Under the pieces are notes generated by a model that saw only the letters and a list, made by a program, of their open reading frames with translations, did no database searches and was not told the DNA's origin. Positions 34,202 to 43,382 of a stretch of 64,000 nucleotides of DNA are shown in pieces. How positions within the stretch are numbered: the stretch's first letter is position 1; each line of letters begins with the position of its first letter. The position numbers and the translations under genes are program-made. The DNA comes from an uncultured Alphaproteobacteria bacterium (lineage in GTDB: Bacteria > Pseudomonadota > Alphaproteobacteria > Rhizobiales > Rhizobiaceae): NCBI GenBank assembly GCA_929200315.1, contig CAKMZB010000004.1:133726-197725 (forward strand), read 5' to 3'.

Positions 34202-35038
34202 ATGTTGCGCTTTGAAGCATTTCGACTTTTTCTCAGAAGAAATATTCAAAAGGACATTGAGGACACAGATCAGGATCGACGCGAGTGGATAGAGTCGGCG
34301 CTGCGCGAATCTTTTGATTTTGATCACTATAGTAAAAATTTCCATTTCAAGCCTCTGCCGGAAGATGAGCGTCCTTCTTATCTCGGCGAACACATAATTG
34401 CCGGTTGGCTTGCTAGACAAACAGTGGTGGACGAGCGCACTCCTCCGGAAGACGGGCTTCAACCGACTAAAGACATTTCATGGCGCGCGGCACTAATTTT
34501 TATTGATCCTACCGAACACTCAGATGGCCAAAAAATTGGAATGGAGAAGCGCTCCGATATAGGCCAATCATTGCCGATCCTGCGGACGCTGTTCAAGCAT
34601 CTAGAAGATCGTAATAGAGGATACGGATCGGAGATATTTCCGATACAAGAGGAAGGCAGTTTCCTAAGGTTTGTCGCCAACCATCAGGGGCGAATAAATT
34701 GGCTACAGTACGAAGCAGTAGTCCCGAATATGTTCGAGAGTTCAGATGCTTACTCTGAAGAACTACGAGAACTGCGGGACAAGGCGGGTGTGCAAAAAGT
34801 CAGAACGACCCTTTCCAGCCCTAGCCCAATTGAAGTCGAACAGACGCCGTTGGCAGACATAGGCGGTGACATTGAGGCTGGAGGTGGCGCAGTTAAAGCT
34901 CGGACAGTCGACGGTGAGAGCTATAACTCTCAGAGAGATTCCAAGAGCTATGCGGCCGACACAGAGGATGAGAAGTCGGAAACACCGCGGTGGTGGGAAT
35001 TGATCAAGCCAGCCGTCAGGGGATTGTTCGGTGAGTAA
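34202..35038 (+). CDS. Hypothetical protein, first gene of an AT-rich two-gene cassette
   Basis: A 278-residue soluble protein I do not recognise. It has a folded N-terminal part (about residues 1-190), charged, with patches such as LRFEAFRLFLRRNIQKDIED, DISWRAALIFIDP and FVANHQGRINWLQYEAVVPNMF, then a low-complexity acidic linker (about 195-255) and an amphipathic end PRWWELIKPAVRGLFGE. No catalytic motif is evident. Base composition is unlike the neighbours: 34201-34260 is 35% G+C by hand count. Codons such as ATA, AGA and CTA are frequent. The ATG starts 2 nt after the uvrD stop, with GGAGGG just upstream, so it may ride on the uvrD transcript. A TTG at 34196 is an alternative start. Confidence 0.75.
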   Translation: MLRFEAFRLFLRRNIQKDIEDTDQDRREWIESALRESFDFDHYSKNFHFKPLPEDERPSYLGEHIIAGWLARQTVVDERTPPEDGLQPTKDISWRAALIFIDPTEHSDGQKIGMEKRSDIGQSLPILRTLFKHLEDRNRGYGSEIFPIQEEGSFLRFVANHQGRINWLQYEAVVPNMFESSDAYSEELRELRDKAGVQKVRTTLSSPSPIEVEQTPLADIGGDIEAGGGAVKARTVDGESYNSQRDSKSYAADTEDEKSETPRWWELIKPAVRGLFGE

Positions 35039-35474
35039 CGTTTTCTCGAAAACCCTGCTCGTCGTGGTCGCGGCCTGCCTCATCGTTGCAGCGCTGATCT
35101 ATCCGGATGTATTCACCGACAAAAACAACATTTTTTTCAAAAACTTAGTAAATCACAATCTTCTCGGAATTTCTGGCCTCATTATGTCCATCGGCATATC
35201 CTCAATAGTCTTTTGCTTAGGAAAGATCGCTGATTACGAGGCTCGAATGGAGGCACCTAAACATTTTAAGTTGACGCGGAAGTCGCTACGCCGAGATGCG
35301 TCGGGGTTGGTAACGGTTTTTGTCCTGTGCCTATTAGTATCTGTCGCAAAACCCTTGCTGATCGATTTCCAATTCGCGGTAGTCGCGGCAAACGTTTTTT
35401 CCTTGTATCTTCTGATTGCGATTAGCGTCCTACTCTATGATTTGGCCGCTCTTGCATCGCAAATTGAAGCCTAG
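35031..35474 (+). CDS. Hypothetical four-helix membrane protein, second gene of the cassette
   Basis: A 147-residue protein with four predicted membrane helices at about residues 5-25 (FSKTLLVVVAACLIVAALIY), 43-65, 92-110 and 113-140. A basic loop (KHFKLTRKSLRRDA) lies between helices 2 and 3. I do not recognise the family. The start is GTG at 35031, with AGGGG 7-8 nt upstream, and it overlaps the preceding gene by 8 nt, so the two are coupled. Composition is low in G+C (35101-35160 is 30% by hand count), as in its partner. A soluble protein paired with a small multi-span membrane protein recalls two-gene defence modules in general layout only. Confidence 0.75.
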   Translation: MSNVFSKTLLVVVAACLIVAALIYPDVFTDKNNIFFKNLVNHNLLGISGLIMSIGISSIVFCLGKIADYEARMEAPKHFKLTRKSLRRDASGLVTVFVLCLLVSVAKPLLIDFQFAVVAANVFSLYLLIAISVLLYDLAALASQIEA

Positions 35475-35502
35475 AAATCGACCTTCGATAGCTAGCGACA
35501 CC

Positions 35503-36975
35503 CTACCCCCGAGGCCGTCGCGTGTTCCTTCCGCCCGGCCGTGTCGATTTCGGCGGCCGTCCTTCAAACTTCCCGCCACGCGCCTGACCGCCCGGCTTGG
35601 GCGCTCCGCCACCCGGCTTACCACCAGCCTTCGGCCCACGCGGCTTGCGGGGCTTCCGCTTCGGGCCATCCGCGCCGGATTTCCCAACACCCGGCTTTCC
35701 GCCGCCTGCCTTCACCGCGCCCGGCTTCGCCCGGCTCCGTGGTCCGCGTCGGCCCTGCCGTTTTGGCGCGGTTGGTTCGTCATCCACGCCCATTTTCGCG
35801 CCGGGGTCGCCTGAGGCTACTTCTATCGTGATGCCGAGCAGCTTTTGGACTTGTTTCAGCAGGTTGCGCTCATCCGGCGCGCAAAACGCGACCGCTTTGC
35901 CGTCGCGCCCTGCTCTTGCGGTCCGGCCGATGCGGTGGACGTAGGCTTCGGGCACTTCGGGGAGGTTGAAGTTGTAGACGTGGGTGACGCCGGGGATGTC
36001 GATGCCGCGGGCGGCGACGTCTGTTGCCACGAGAATGCGCACATTGCCGTCGCGGAACGATTTCAAAGCCCTGTCGCGCTGGCCCTGGCTTTTGTTGCCG
36101 TGGATGGAGGCGGCCTCAAACCCTTCCGCCACCAGATGCTTCATCAGCTTTTCTGCGCCGTGTTTGGTACGGGAGAAGACGAGCGACAGCGCGTCGGGGT
36201 TATCCGTCAGCATCTGCTTGAGCAGCGTGGCCTTGTCCCGCGAGGAGACGAAATGCACTTCCTGGGCGACCTTGTCCGCGGGCTTGCCGGGGGGCGCGAC
36301 TTCCACCCGCACCGGGTCGTTCAAATAAGCGCGGGAAAGCTGCTCCACCGCATCGGGCATAGTGGCGGAAAAGAGCAACGTCTGGCGCGGTTGGCCGAGC
36401 AGTTTGGCGATCTTCTTCAGCGCATGAATAAAGCCGAGATCGAGCATCTGGTCGGCTTCGTCCAGCACTAGATATTGGGCGGTATCAAGCTTCACCGCGC
36501 CGCGGTCTGTCAGGTCGAGCAGCCGCCCCGGCGTGGCGACCAGAATGTCAGTGCCCTTCGCCAAATGCTTGATCTGGCTGTTGATCGATTGGCCACCCAC
36601 CACGGAAGAGACCCAGATCGGGGTCTTCTTCACGTAATTGCGCAGATTGTCGGCAATCTGGTTCACCAATTCGCGGGTCGGGGCGAGGATGAGGGCGCGG
36701 ACGGATTTGGGCTTGGGCCGCTCACCATCGGCCATCAGCCGGTCCACCAGCGGCAGGCCGAAAGCGGCTGTTTTGCCGGTGCCGGTTTGCGCCAGGCCCA
36801 TCACGTCCTGCCCCGCAAGCACGATCGGGATCGCCTGGGTCTGGATCGGGGTCGGCTGGGTCAGGCCAAGGGCCTTGAGCGGGCGCACGACCTTGGCGGA
36901 CAAGCCAAGCTCGGCAAAAGCGGAAGGCGCTCCGCCCTGTTCGTCGGGCGAAGGTTGGGTCGAATTGTCAGACAA
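35503..36975 (-). CDS. rhlE: DEAD-box RNA helicase, RhlE type
   Basis: A 490-residue DEAD-box helicase. Motifs: Q motif (LGLTQPTPIQTQAIP), I AQTGTGKT, Ia PTRELVNQI, Ib TPGRLLD, II DEAD (VLDEADQMLDLGF), III SAT, IV LVFSRTKHGAEKL, V ATDVAARGIDI, VI YVHRIGRTARAGRDG. The last 90 residues are a basic Gly/Pro/Lys/Arg-rich tail (GRRGPRSRAK, KPRKPRGPK, ending RRPRG) typical of RhlE and likely to bind RNA. Such helicases act in ribosome assembly and cold adaptation. Its end is 28 bp from the AT-rich cassette. Confidence 0.92.
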   Translation of the reverse strand: MSDNSTQPSPDEQGGAPSAFAELGLSAKVVRPLKALGLTQPTPIQTQAIPIVLAGQDVMGLAQTGTGKTAAFGLPLVDRLMADGERPKPKSVRALILAPTRELVNQIADNLRNYVKKTPIWVSSVVGGQSINSQIKHLAKGTDILVATPGRLLDLTDRGAVKLDTAQYLVLDEADQMLDLGFIHALKKIAKLLGQPRQTLLFSATMPDAVEQLSRAYLNDPVRVEVAPPGKPADKVAQEVHFVSSRDKATLLKQMLTDNPDALSLVFSRTKHGAEKLMKHLVAEGFEAASIHGNKSQGQRDRALKSFRDGNVRILVATDVAARGIDIPGVTHVYNFNLPEVPEAYVHRIGRTARAGRDGKAVAFCAPDERNLLKQVQKLLGITIEVASGDPGAKMGVDDEPTAPKRQGRRGPRSRAKPGAVKAGGGKPGVGKSGADGPKRKPRKPRGPKAGGKPGGGAPKPGGQARGGKFEGRPPKSTRPGGRNTRRPRG

Positions 36976-37100
36976 GGAAGGAACCTTAGTTCAGGCCGCG
37001 AGGGAATGCGGCCGCGGGGTTTGAAGCGCCTATCGGTCGCCACGCCCAGCAAGTCAATGCGCCGCGGCCCTTTCGCAGGTCGCGGCGCGAGCTTTTCAGC

Positions 37101-39032
37101 CTAGATGTCGAGAGCCGCGGTGCGGGCCGTGCGGGTCTTGGTCATGGCTTTGCCAAGGGCATCATCACGGCCATACATGTCGCCAAAATATTCAACGGTG
37201 CCGTCCGTCGTCGGCCAGGCGGTGAAATAAGAGACATAGACGGGGATTTTCACCGGCACATTCTCCTTGGCGTTTGCACCACGCGCGATCTGGCTGCGGA
37301 CATGATCCTCAGACGTTTTAAGCACCGCTGCGGCCATGGCCCAGGGGTCAGACAGGCGCACACAGCCGTGGGACAGAGCTCGTGCATCGCGCTTAAACAA
37401 GTTCCGCGACGGCGTATCGTGCATGTAGATGTGGTGCTTGTTGGGGAACATGATCTTCAATTCACCCAGCGCGTTGCGCGCACCCGGGCGCTGCCGCACG
37501 TTGTAGGGGAAGTCCGCCCCAACGCTCCACCAATCGATGTTGTAGCCGGAGACACGCCGCCCGCTCTGGTTGGTAATTTCGTAATTGCGCTCGTCCAAAT
37601 AGCCTGGGTTTTCACGCAACTTCGGCAGCTTTTCATTGACCAGGATCGAACGCGGCACGCCCCAATAGGGGTTATATTCGACGTATTCGATCTCATCATG
37701 GAAGAAGTTGGTCTGGTTGGACTTCTTGCCGACAATGGCGCGCATGGAGAGCTTGGCTTCACCGCCGCTCATATAGGTAGCGCGGAAGCCCGGTTGGTTG
37801 ATGAAGACATGGGTCTTACCAAAAGTATCGGGAAGCCAGCGCAGCCGCTCCATCGCCAGCAGCACTTTCTCGCGCTTATTTTCCGGCTGGGTGCCGACAA
37901 TAGCGTTGATCGTGTTGCGGCCGATGATGCCGTCTGTGCCAAGATTGCTGGCGCGCTGGAAATCCTTCACCAGAGCCACAACATCTGCGCTGTAGATACC
38001 GCTGGTCGGTGGGATGGCGAAGACCGGCGCGTGATCGGCCAGCATTTCCGGGCTCGCCTTGCGGCGAATGCCTTCGACGATCTCAGCAAGTTCATCATTG
38101 GTCTGGCCAGGGCGCAGGAATGTGTCGTTGGAAATCTGCAACGGCGGCGGGCCTTCTTCGGCATTATCCAACGCCTTCAGCTCATCAACCAGCGCCTGGA
38201 AAGCTGCGGCCTTGGGGTGTGCATTCTTCAACTCACGGGCCGGGGAATAACCGCCGAGAATCGCGGCCAGAGTGGCTTTCGCGTTGCGTTTGTTAGCAGG
38301 GAAGTCGTGGTAACCGCTGATCTTGTTGGGATCGACCGTGCCGTGGCGCGCGTCTAAAGCATAGCGCAGCGCCGCGGTGGTGAGGGCAAATTCAAATCCC
38401 ATCGCATCCTGAAGCGCGGCCTTAGCCGGGTCTACCGGGGCGGTGGAAGCCGTGGTCAGCGTTGCATCATCGTCCCCGTCGCGATCGATTGCATAATCTT
38501 CCTCGTTGAGACCCAGGCTCTCGGCACCAGCCAACACATCAAGCACGGCCATAGCGGCGTAGTTCGGCTCGCCATCCTCGTGGACCCACAGGAATTCGGG
38601 ATTTGCCTTGTAGTGAGCAAGCATCGCCTCGCCGACATCCTTGCGTGCGGCAACGTCGATGCTGCCGAGGAGGTCAGCGCCATTCTTCAACTCAAATGTG
38701 TCGGTCGTGGCGACAACAGGCGTTTCAACCGCGCCGTCTTCTGCAGCTGGCGGGGCAAAGGTGGTGGCAAGAGAGGTCCAGGCCACGGGGGCAAGCGCCT
38801 CGGCCTTGTAGTTATAATAGACGGTCCGCTTCACCCGCGCGCGGGTTAAACCAGCCGCCTCACGCTCACGGCGAATACGCTCACGAAGGCGCTCTCGACG
38901 GCGCTCAGCAGAACGAGGGAACAAAGCATCGAACAGGCCCTGGGCCTGCGCTTGTTCCAATTTGGGCGCAACGACAGCCGGAGCTGCAGTCAAAAAGGTG
39001 GATGCAAGGGCAAGGCAGAGCAGGCGACGCAT
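37101..39032 (-). CDS. L,D-transpeptidase (YcbB/LdtD-like)
   Basis: A 643-residue periplasmic enzyme. A signal peptide covers about residues 1-30 (LLCLALASTFLTAAPAVVA). A scaffold region resembling the YcbB N-terminal domain is followed by a peptidoglycan-binding repeat (SGIYSADVVALVKDFQRASNL...DGIIGRNTINAIVG) and the YkuD catalytic domain. The catalytic motif is SHGCVRLSDPWAMA, with HIYMHDTPSRNLF just before. These enzymes make 3-3 cross-links in peptidoglycan or attach proteins to it. Length and domain order are normal. A 197-bp gap separates it from the next gene. Confidence 0.93.
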   Translation of the reverse strand: MRRLLCLALASTFLTAAPAVVAPKLEQAQAQGLFDALFPRSAERRRERLRERIRREREAAGLTRARVKRTVYYNYKAEALAPVAWTSLATTFAPPAAEDGAVETPVVATTDTFELKNGADLLGSIDVAARKDVGEAMLAHYKANPEFLWVHEDGEPNYAAMAVLDVLAGAESLGLNEEDYAIDRDGDDDATLTTASTAPVDPAKAALQDAMGFEFALTTAALRYALDARHGTVDPNKISGYHDFPANKRNAKATLAAILGGYSPARELKNAHPKAAAFQALVDELKALDNAEEGPPPLQISNDTFLRPGQTNDELAEIVEGIRRKASPEMLADHAPVFAIPPTSGIYSADVVALVKDFQRASNLGTDGIIGRNTINAIVGTQPENKREKVLLAMERLRWLPDTFGKTHVFINQPGFRATYMSGGEAKLSMRAIVGKKSNQTNFFHDEIEYVEYNPYWGVPRSILVNEKLPKLRENPGYLDERNYEITNQSGRRVSGYNIDWWSVGADFPYNVRQRPGARNALGELKIMFPNKHHIYMHDTPSRNLFKRDARALSHGCVRLSDPWAMAAAVLKTSEDHVRSQIARGANAKENVPVKIPVYVSYFTAWPTTDGTVEYFGDMYGRDDALGKAMTKTRTARTAALDI

Positions 39033-39229
39033 GGGAGGTCCAATCTTGGTTGGTCCGGTTTCGGTTCCGGCAAATCAACGCAAATCACAGGGCACAATTG
39101 TATTTCGCCATATTGTGCCACATCCGACGAGACCAATTAAGGCAAAACTCGTGCACAAATCCTTTACCACGTTGTCGCAATGCGGATTTGTGGCGGGTGT
39201 TGCATCAGCGCAGCACTTTGGCGCCATGG

Positions 39230-40216
39230 TCAGAGCCCGCGATTGGCCTCGAACTGCCCATGTTTGCGAAAACGCACCACATAACGCGGCAGAATCGCAC
39301 TGATTCCCTGGGGCCGGATGCCAAGATCGGTGAATGTGCGGCCGCTTTCGATGGCATCCTTTGACACAACATTATCTTCTTTCAGCATTTCCACTTGGTC
39401 GACGGTGAGCAGTGCGCCAGGCAGAATTTGCATGATCTTGCCCATAAATGAGGCGATGGGGAACGGGATCGTGAGGAAGCGGCGGTCGCGCTGAATTTCT
39501 TCAAGCATCCGCTCTAGGCATTGGCGGAAGGTCAGCACTTCTGGTCCACCAAGCTCCCAGGTCGAGCCCGGTTCCATGCGCCCTTCGACAGCCTGCACCA
39601 CCGCTTCAGCAATGTCGCCGACATAAGCGGGCTGAAAGCGGGTCCTGCCACCGCCGATCAAAGGAAGGAAGGGGGAGAAGCGGGCCATGGAAGCAAAGCG
39701 GTTGAAAAAATCATCCTCCGGGCCAAACACAATGGAGGGGCGCAGGACAATCGCGCCGGGAACGGCCTCGCGCACCAACTCCTCGCCCCGCGCCTTGGTC
39801 TTGGCGTAGCTGGCTTCGGAAGCTTCAGCAGCCCCAATGGCCGACATTTGCACCATGGGCACCTTTGCTTTTGCCGCAGCCTGCGCCACCCAGCCGGCAC
39901 CACGGGCCTGCACAGCCGAAAAGGTCTGTTTCCCGCCTTCTGCAAGAATGCCAACAAGGTTTACCACTGCGTCAGAACCTTCAACAGCACGATCAATGGA
40001 CCATTGGTAGCGCAGGTTCGCCTGGACAAGCTGCACTTGCCCGACATTACCTGCAGGCTGCAAAAAACCAGCTAGATCAGGTCGCCGGCACGCCACCCGC
40101 ACACGGTACCCGCGCGCTGCAAGAGCCCGCACCACATAGCGGCCAATAAAGCCAGACCCGCCAAAGACGGTAACAAGGCTGTCCCGGGCAAGTGTTGGGC
40201 CGGAAATTGTGACCAT
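39230..40216 (-). CDS. Complex I NDUFA9 subunit family / NAD(P)-binding SDR protein
   Basis: A 328-residue atypical short-chain dehydrogenase/reductase. The Rossmann motif is TVFGGSGFIGRYVVRALAARGYRVRVACRR, and the rest follows the NDUFA9-like pattern (VNLVGILAEGGKQTF, SAIGAAEASEASYAKTKARGE, VLRPSIVFGPEDDFFNRFA, QPAYVGDIAEAVV). Homologues of mitochondrial NDUFA9 are common in alphaproteobacteria and may stabilise complex I, though they are not part of the nuo cluster. The ATG at 40214-40216 has AGGAAG 9 nt upstream and is preferred to 40279. It is divergent from tRNA-Leu(CAG). Confidence 0.9.
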   Translation of the reverse strand: MVTISGPTLARDSLVTVFGGSGFIGRYVVRALAARGYRVRVACRRPDLAGFLQPAGNVGQVQLVQANLRYQWSIDRAVEGSDAVVNLVGILAEGGKQTFSAVQARGAGWVAQAAAKAKVPMVQMSAIGAAEASEASYAKTKARGEELVREAVPGAIVLRPSIVFGPEDDFFNRFASMARFSPFLPLIGGGRTRFQPAYVGDIAEAVVQAVEGRMEPGSTWELGGPEVLTFRQCLERMLEEIQRDRRFLTIPFPIASFMGKIMQILPGALLTVDQVEMLKEDNVVSKDAIESGRTFTDLGIRPQGISAILPRYVVRFRKHGQFEANRGL

Positions 40217-40405
40217 AGTGACTTCCTGTGCAGTTGACGAAGCGACAATAACAGTCGCCCTTGATCTGAAGCCTTCCATACAGCGCCCGTCACCGCTGGC
40301 AAAGGGCTCTCAACCCTTCGCGGCAACGAACCGCGCCAAAGGGCCGCAATATCCGTTTGACAGGCTGCATATGCCTCCTTAAAGCGCAGCCGACCACGCA
40401 CCTGT

Positions 40406-40492
<87 letters not shown>

Positions 40493-40532
40493 CTTTTCTT
40501 CTTTTTTCGTGTGCGTATCGCAGGAGATGTCC

Positions 40533-41147
40533 GTGACCATTCGCTTGCACCGGGGCGACTTGCCCGACCTTGCAAACTACACAACGTCCGTCGCAATCGA
40601 CACGGAGACCCTTGGTCTCAACCCGCATCGCGACCGACTTTGCGTCATTCAGCTTTCCAATGGCGATGGCACAGCGGACATCGTGCAGATCGAAAAGGGC
40701 CAGACCTCAGCGCCCAATATCGAGAAGCTGCTCGCCGATGACAGTGTTGAAAAACTCTTTCATTTCGGGCGTTTTGACATTGCAGTTCTTTATCACGCCT
40801 TCGGAACTCTCACCCGTAACGTCTACTGCACAAAGATCGCCTCACGTCTGACCCGCACCTATACAGACCGCCATGGTTTGAAAGACCTTTGCCGGGAAAT
40901 GATCGGGGTCGATATTTCCAAACAGCAGCAATCCTCCGATTGGGCGGCGGAAGACCTAACCACCGCACAACAGGCCTATGCGGCCTCTGATGTGCTGTAT
41001 CTTCACCGTCTGCAGGATGCGCTTAACGCTCGTCTTGAGCGAGAAGAGCGTGCAGACTTGGCAAAGGCTTGCTTTGATTTCCTCCCTGACCGGTGCCTTC
41101 TCGACCTTGCCGGATGGGACGAAGTGGATATTTTCTCACATTCGTGA
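40533..41147 (+). CDS. rnd: Ribonuclease D-like 3'-5' exonuclease
   Basis: A 204-residue DEDD-family exonuclease, the short form (no HRDC domains) usual in Rhizobiales. Exo I is AIDTETLGL, Exo II is LFHFGRFDIAVLYH, Exo III is YAASDVLYLHRLQ. It probably trims 3' ends of tRNA or other structured RNA. I favour the GTG at 40533 over the ATG at 40527: the AGGAG sequence is one base from that ATG but 7 nt from the GTG, and the product then starts (M)TIRLHRGDLPDL like its relatives. It heads the conserved rnd-lptC-lptA-lptB-rpoN order. Confidence 0.9.
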   Translation: MTIRLHRGDLPDLANYTTSVAIDTETLGLNPHRDRLCVIQLSNGDGTADIVQIEKGQTSAPNIEKLLADDSVEKLFHFGRFDIAVLYHAFGTLTRNVYCTKIASRLTRTYTDRHGLKDLCREMIGVDISKQQQSSDWAAEDLTTAQQAYAASDVLYLHRLQDALNARLEREERADLAKACFDFLPDRCLLDLAGWDEVDIFSHS

Positions 41148-41246
41148 TGGTTTCGCGCCACTTGGCCGCAGGAAAACCACATTGATCACGCTTTGTTACA
41201 CATTGCCTGATAGGCCTTCACCCTGCGCAACACTATTACGTGGTCC

Positions 41247-41972
41247 ATGCAAAACGTAACTGTTCCCGATCAAACCTTCACGTCGAGCGCTCCGCTTCAC
41301 CAGCGCACTGACGCGGAGTTTGCTCGTGCCAAGCGCCACCAACGTCAGGTCGGTTGGCTGAAACGCGCCCTGCCCGCAGCTGCAATTTGCGTAGTTCTGG
41401 CCTTTGGCGCCCTTAGCGCCCTATCCTTCAATCCGTTCGCTACACTCGATATTGCTGGCATTGGCCTTGAAGACGGCAAACTCGTCATGCGCGAACCGAA
41501 GCTGGAAGGCGTTGACCGCAATGACCGGCCTTTCACCGTGCAGGCCAACAGCGCCCAGCAGGATCTCGACCAGCCAGACCTCATTGAGCTCAACGCCATT
41601 GCCGCAGAACTTGCCGATGATGCGGGTTCTCAAACGCAGGTTGAGGCAAAAACCGGTCTTTACAACGCTAAATCCGAGCAATTGGTGCTCTCCAACGGCG
41701 TCAATGTGCGGGGAGCAAACGGCCTCGATATCCAGCTCGACAATGCCGACATCGACATGAAGACCGGCGTCATGACGTCTGAAAACCCAGTCAGCGTGAC
41801 TTCACGGGATGGTCGGGTGACGGCGGATTCGGTTCAGGTAAAGGACAACGGCAAGCGCATTATTTTCAAGGAACGTGTGCGCATGGTAATTGACCGACCC
41901 CAGACGCCAAGCGCGGAAATCGTCGAGAACCAGACCGACAAAAAGACCGATACAGAGGAAGACCCGTCATGA
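41247..41972 (+). CDS. lptC: LPS export ABC transporter periplasmic protein LptC
   Basis: A 241-residue protein with one N-terminal membrane helix (about residues 38-60, ALPAAAICVVLAFGALSAL) and a periplasmic beta-jellyroll domain (LDIAGIGLEDGKLVMREPKLEG, GLYNAKSEQLVLSNGVNVRG). LptC receives LPS from the LptB2FG complex and hands it to LptA. The alphaproteobacterial form is longer than the enteric one. Its TGA overlaps the lptA ATG (ATGA), so the two are coupled. Confidence 0.92.
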   Translation: MQNVTVPDQTFTSSAPLHQRTDAEFARAKRHQRQVGWLKRALPAAAICVVLAFGALSALSFNPFATLDIAGIGLEDGKLVMREPKLEGVDRNDRPFTVQANSAQQDLDQPDLIELNAIAAELADDAGSQTQVEAKTGLYNAKSEQLVLSNGVNVRGANGLDIQLDNADIDMKTGVMTSENPVSVTSRDGRVTADSVQVKDNGKRIIFKERVRMVIDRPQTPSAEIVENQTDKKTDTEEDPS

Positions 41973-42484
41973 TCCGCCTTGCTTTTGTGATCGGCTCCCT
42001 GCTGCTCTTGGCTCTCCCCGCGCAGGCGCAGGTTTCCGGCGGAGCATTTTCAGGTTTCTCCGGCAATTCCGGCGATCCTATCGCAATTGACGCCGATGAG
42101 TTGGAAGTGCTGGACGAACAGGCCAAGGCCATCTTCTCCGGTAATGTGAAAGTGCGCCAGGGTGCTAGTCTCATCACTACCAGTCGCCTTGTGGTTCACT
42201 ACGCCCGCTCCAGCGGGAGCAGCGGCACGGGGGCCAACGACATTGACCGCCTGGTTTTAACCGGTGGCCTGGTGGCCACCTCCGACAACAACACCGCCAC
42301 CGCCGATAGTGGTGTTTACAGTGTGAAAACCGAAAATGTGGTTCTTGAGGGCAATGTTGTTGTGAGTCAGGGGGAGAGCGTTGCGAAAGGCTGCAAGCTC
42401 GTTGCCAATTTGAAGACGAATGTTGCAAAAATGGAAGCCTGTGGCGGACGTGTGCGCTCCGTCTTTACACCGGGCTCCAACTAG
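41969..42484 (+). CDS. lptA: LPS transport periplasmic protein LptA
   Basis: A 171-residue periplasmic protein with a signal peptide (about residues 1-21, LAFVIGSLLLLALPAQAQ) and the OstA-like jellyroll: DPIAIDADELEVLDEQAKAIFSGNVKVRQG, then DIDRLVLTGGLVATSDNNTATAD. LptA oligomers form the bridge that carries LPS across the periplasm to LptD. Coupled to lptC by a 4-nt overlap and followed by lptB after 19 bp. Confidence 0.94.
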   Translation: MIRLAFVIGSLLLLALPAQAQVSGGAFSGFSGNSGDPIAIDADELEVLDEQAKAIFSGNVKVRQGASLITTSRLVVHYARSSGSSGTGANDIDRLVLTGGLVATSDNNTATADSGVYSVKTENVVLEGNVVVSQGESVAKGCKLVANLKTNVAKMEACGGRVRSVFTPGSN

Positions 42485-42503
42485 GCCTTTTCCAACCAAA
42501 TCC

Positions 42504-43301
42504 ATGGAACATCCGCTCAGAAGATTTGCCGCCCAGACGGCCGCGTCCGACCCGGCCAGTGAACCGGATCACAGTGGTGAAGGCGCGCTTGTCGCCCGGG
42601 GTCTGATGAAGACCTACCGCCAGCGCGCGGTGGTGGATGGCGCAAGCCTTGGCGTGCGGCGCGGCGAGGCGGTTGGTCTGCTTGGTCCAAACGGTGCGGG
42701 CAAAACGACCTGCTTCTACATGATCACCGGCCTCATAAAACCTGATGCCGGGACGATCGAAATCGACGGCCATGACGTCACCGCAATGCCGATGTACCGC
42801 CGCGCGCGGCTCGGTGTGGGCTATTTGCCGCAGGAAGCGTCCATCTTTCGCGGCCTGACTGTGGAAAACAACATCAAAGCGGTGCTTGAAATAGCTGAAC
42901 CAGACAAGGCAGCACGGGCCGAGCAGCTCGATGCGCTGCTTGACGAATTCAAGATTGGACACTTGCGCAAATCTCCCGCCATCGCCCTTTCGGGGGGCGA
43001 ACGACGGCGGCTGGAAATTGCCCGCGCGCTGGCCTCAAAGCCAGCATTCATGCTGCTTGATGAGCCTTTCGCCGGCGTTGACCCCATCGCGGTGGGGGAC
43101 ATTCAGGAACTGGTTCAGCACCTCACCCAGCGTGGCATTGGCGTTCTCATTACCGATCACAATGTGCGTGAAACGCTCGGTCTGATCGACCGCGCCTACA
43201 TCATTGCAGCCGGTCAGGTGCTGACCCACGGCAAACCAGCCGAAATTGTCGCCAACCCTGACGTCAGACGGCTTTATCTGGGTGATCGTTTTACCCTTTA
43301 G
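42504..43301 (+). CDS. lptB: LPS export ABC transporter ATP-binding protein LptB
   Basis: A 265-residue ABC ATPase that powers LPS extraction from the inner membrane with LptFG. Walker A is GPNGAGKTT, the Q-loop region is GVGYLPQEASIFRGLTV, the signature is LSGGERRRLEIARAL, Walker B is FMLLDEPFAGVDP, and the switch is ITDHNVRETL. The first 28 residues are an extension before the ABC fold, as in other Rhizobiales. An in-frame ATG at 42420 falls inside lptA and is unlikely. Confidence 0.95.
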   Translation: MEHPLRRFAAQTAASDPASEPDHSGEGALVARGLMKTYRQRAVVDGASLGVRRGEAVGLLGPNGAGKTTCFYMITGLIKPDAGTIEIDGHDVTAMPMYRRARLGVGYLPQEASIFRGLTVENNIKAVLEIAEPDKAARAEQLDALLDEFKIGHLRKSPAIALSGGERRRLEIARALASKPAFMLLDEPFAGVDPIAVGDIQELVQHLTQRGIGVLITDHNVRETLGLIDRAYIIAAGQVLTHGKPAEIVANPDVRRLYLGDRFTL

Positions 43302-43382
43302 GCGTATCCGTCTTGCAACAAACCACGCCCTCGCCCTAGTCTTGGCACGGTACTTGCATTGGCAATCTCGTTAGGGGCATCT

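Noticed and set aside
37302-38357. A 351-codon plus-strand frame opposite the L,D-transpeptidase
   Set aside because: The minus-strand gene carries the SHGCVRL catalytic motif and a signal peptide; the opposite frame has neither domain nor start signal.
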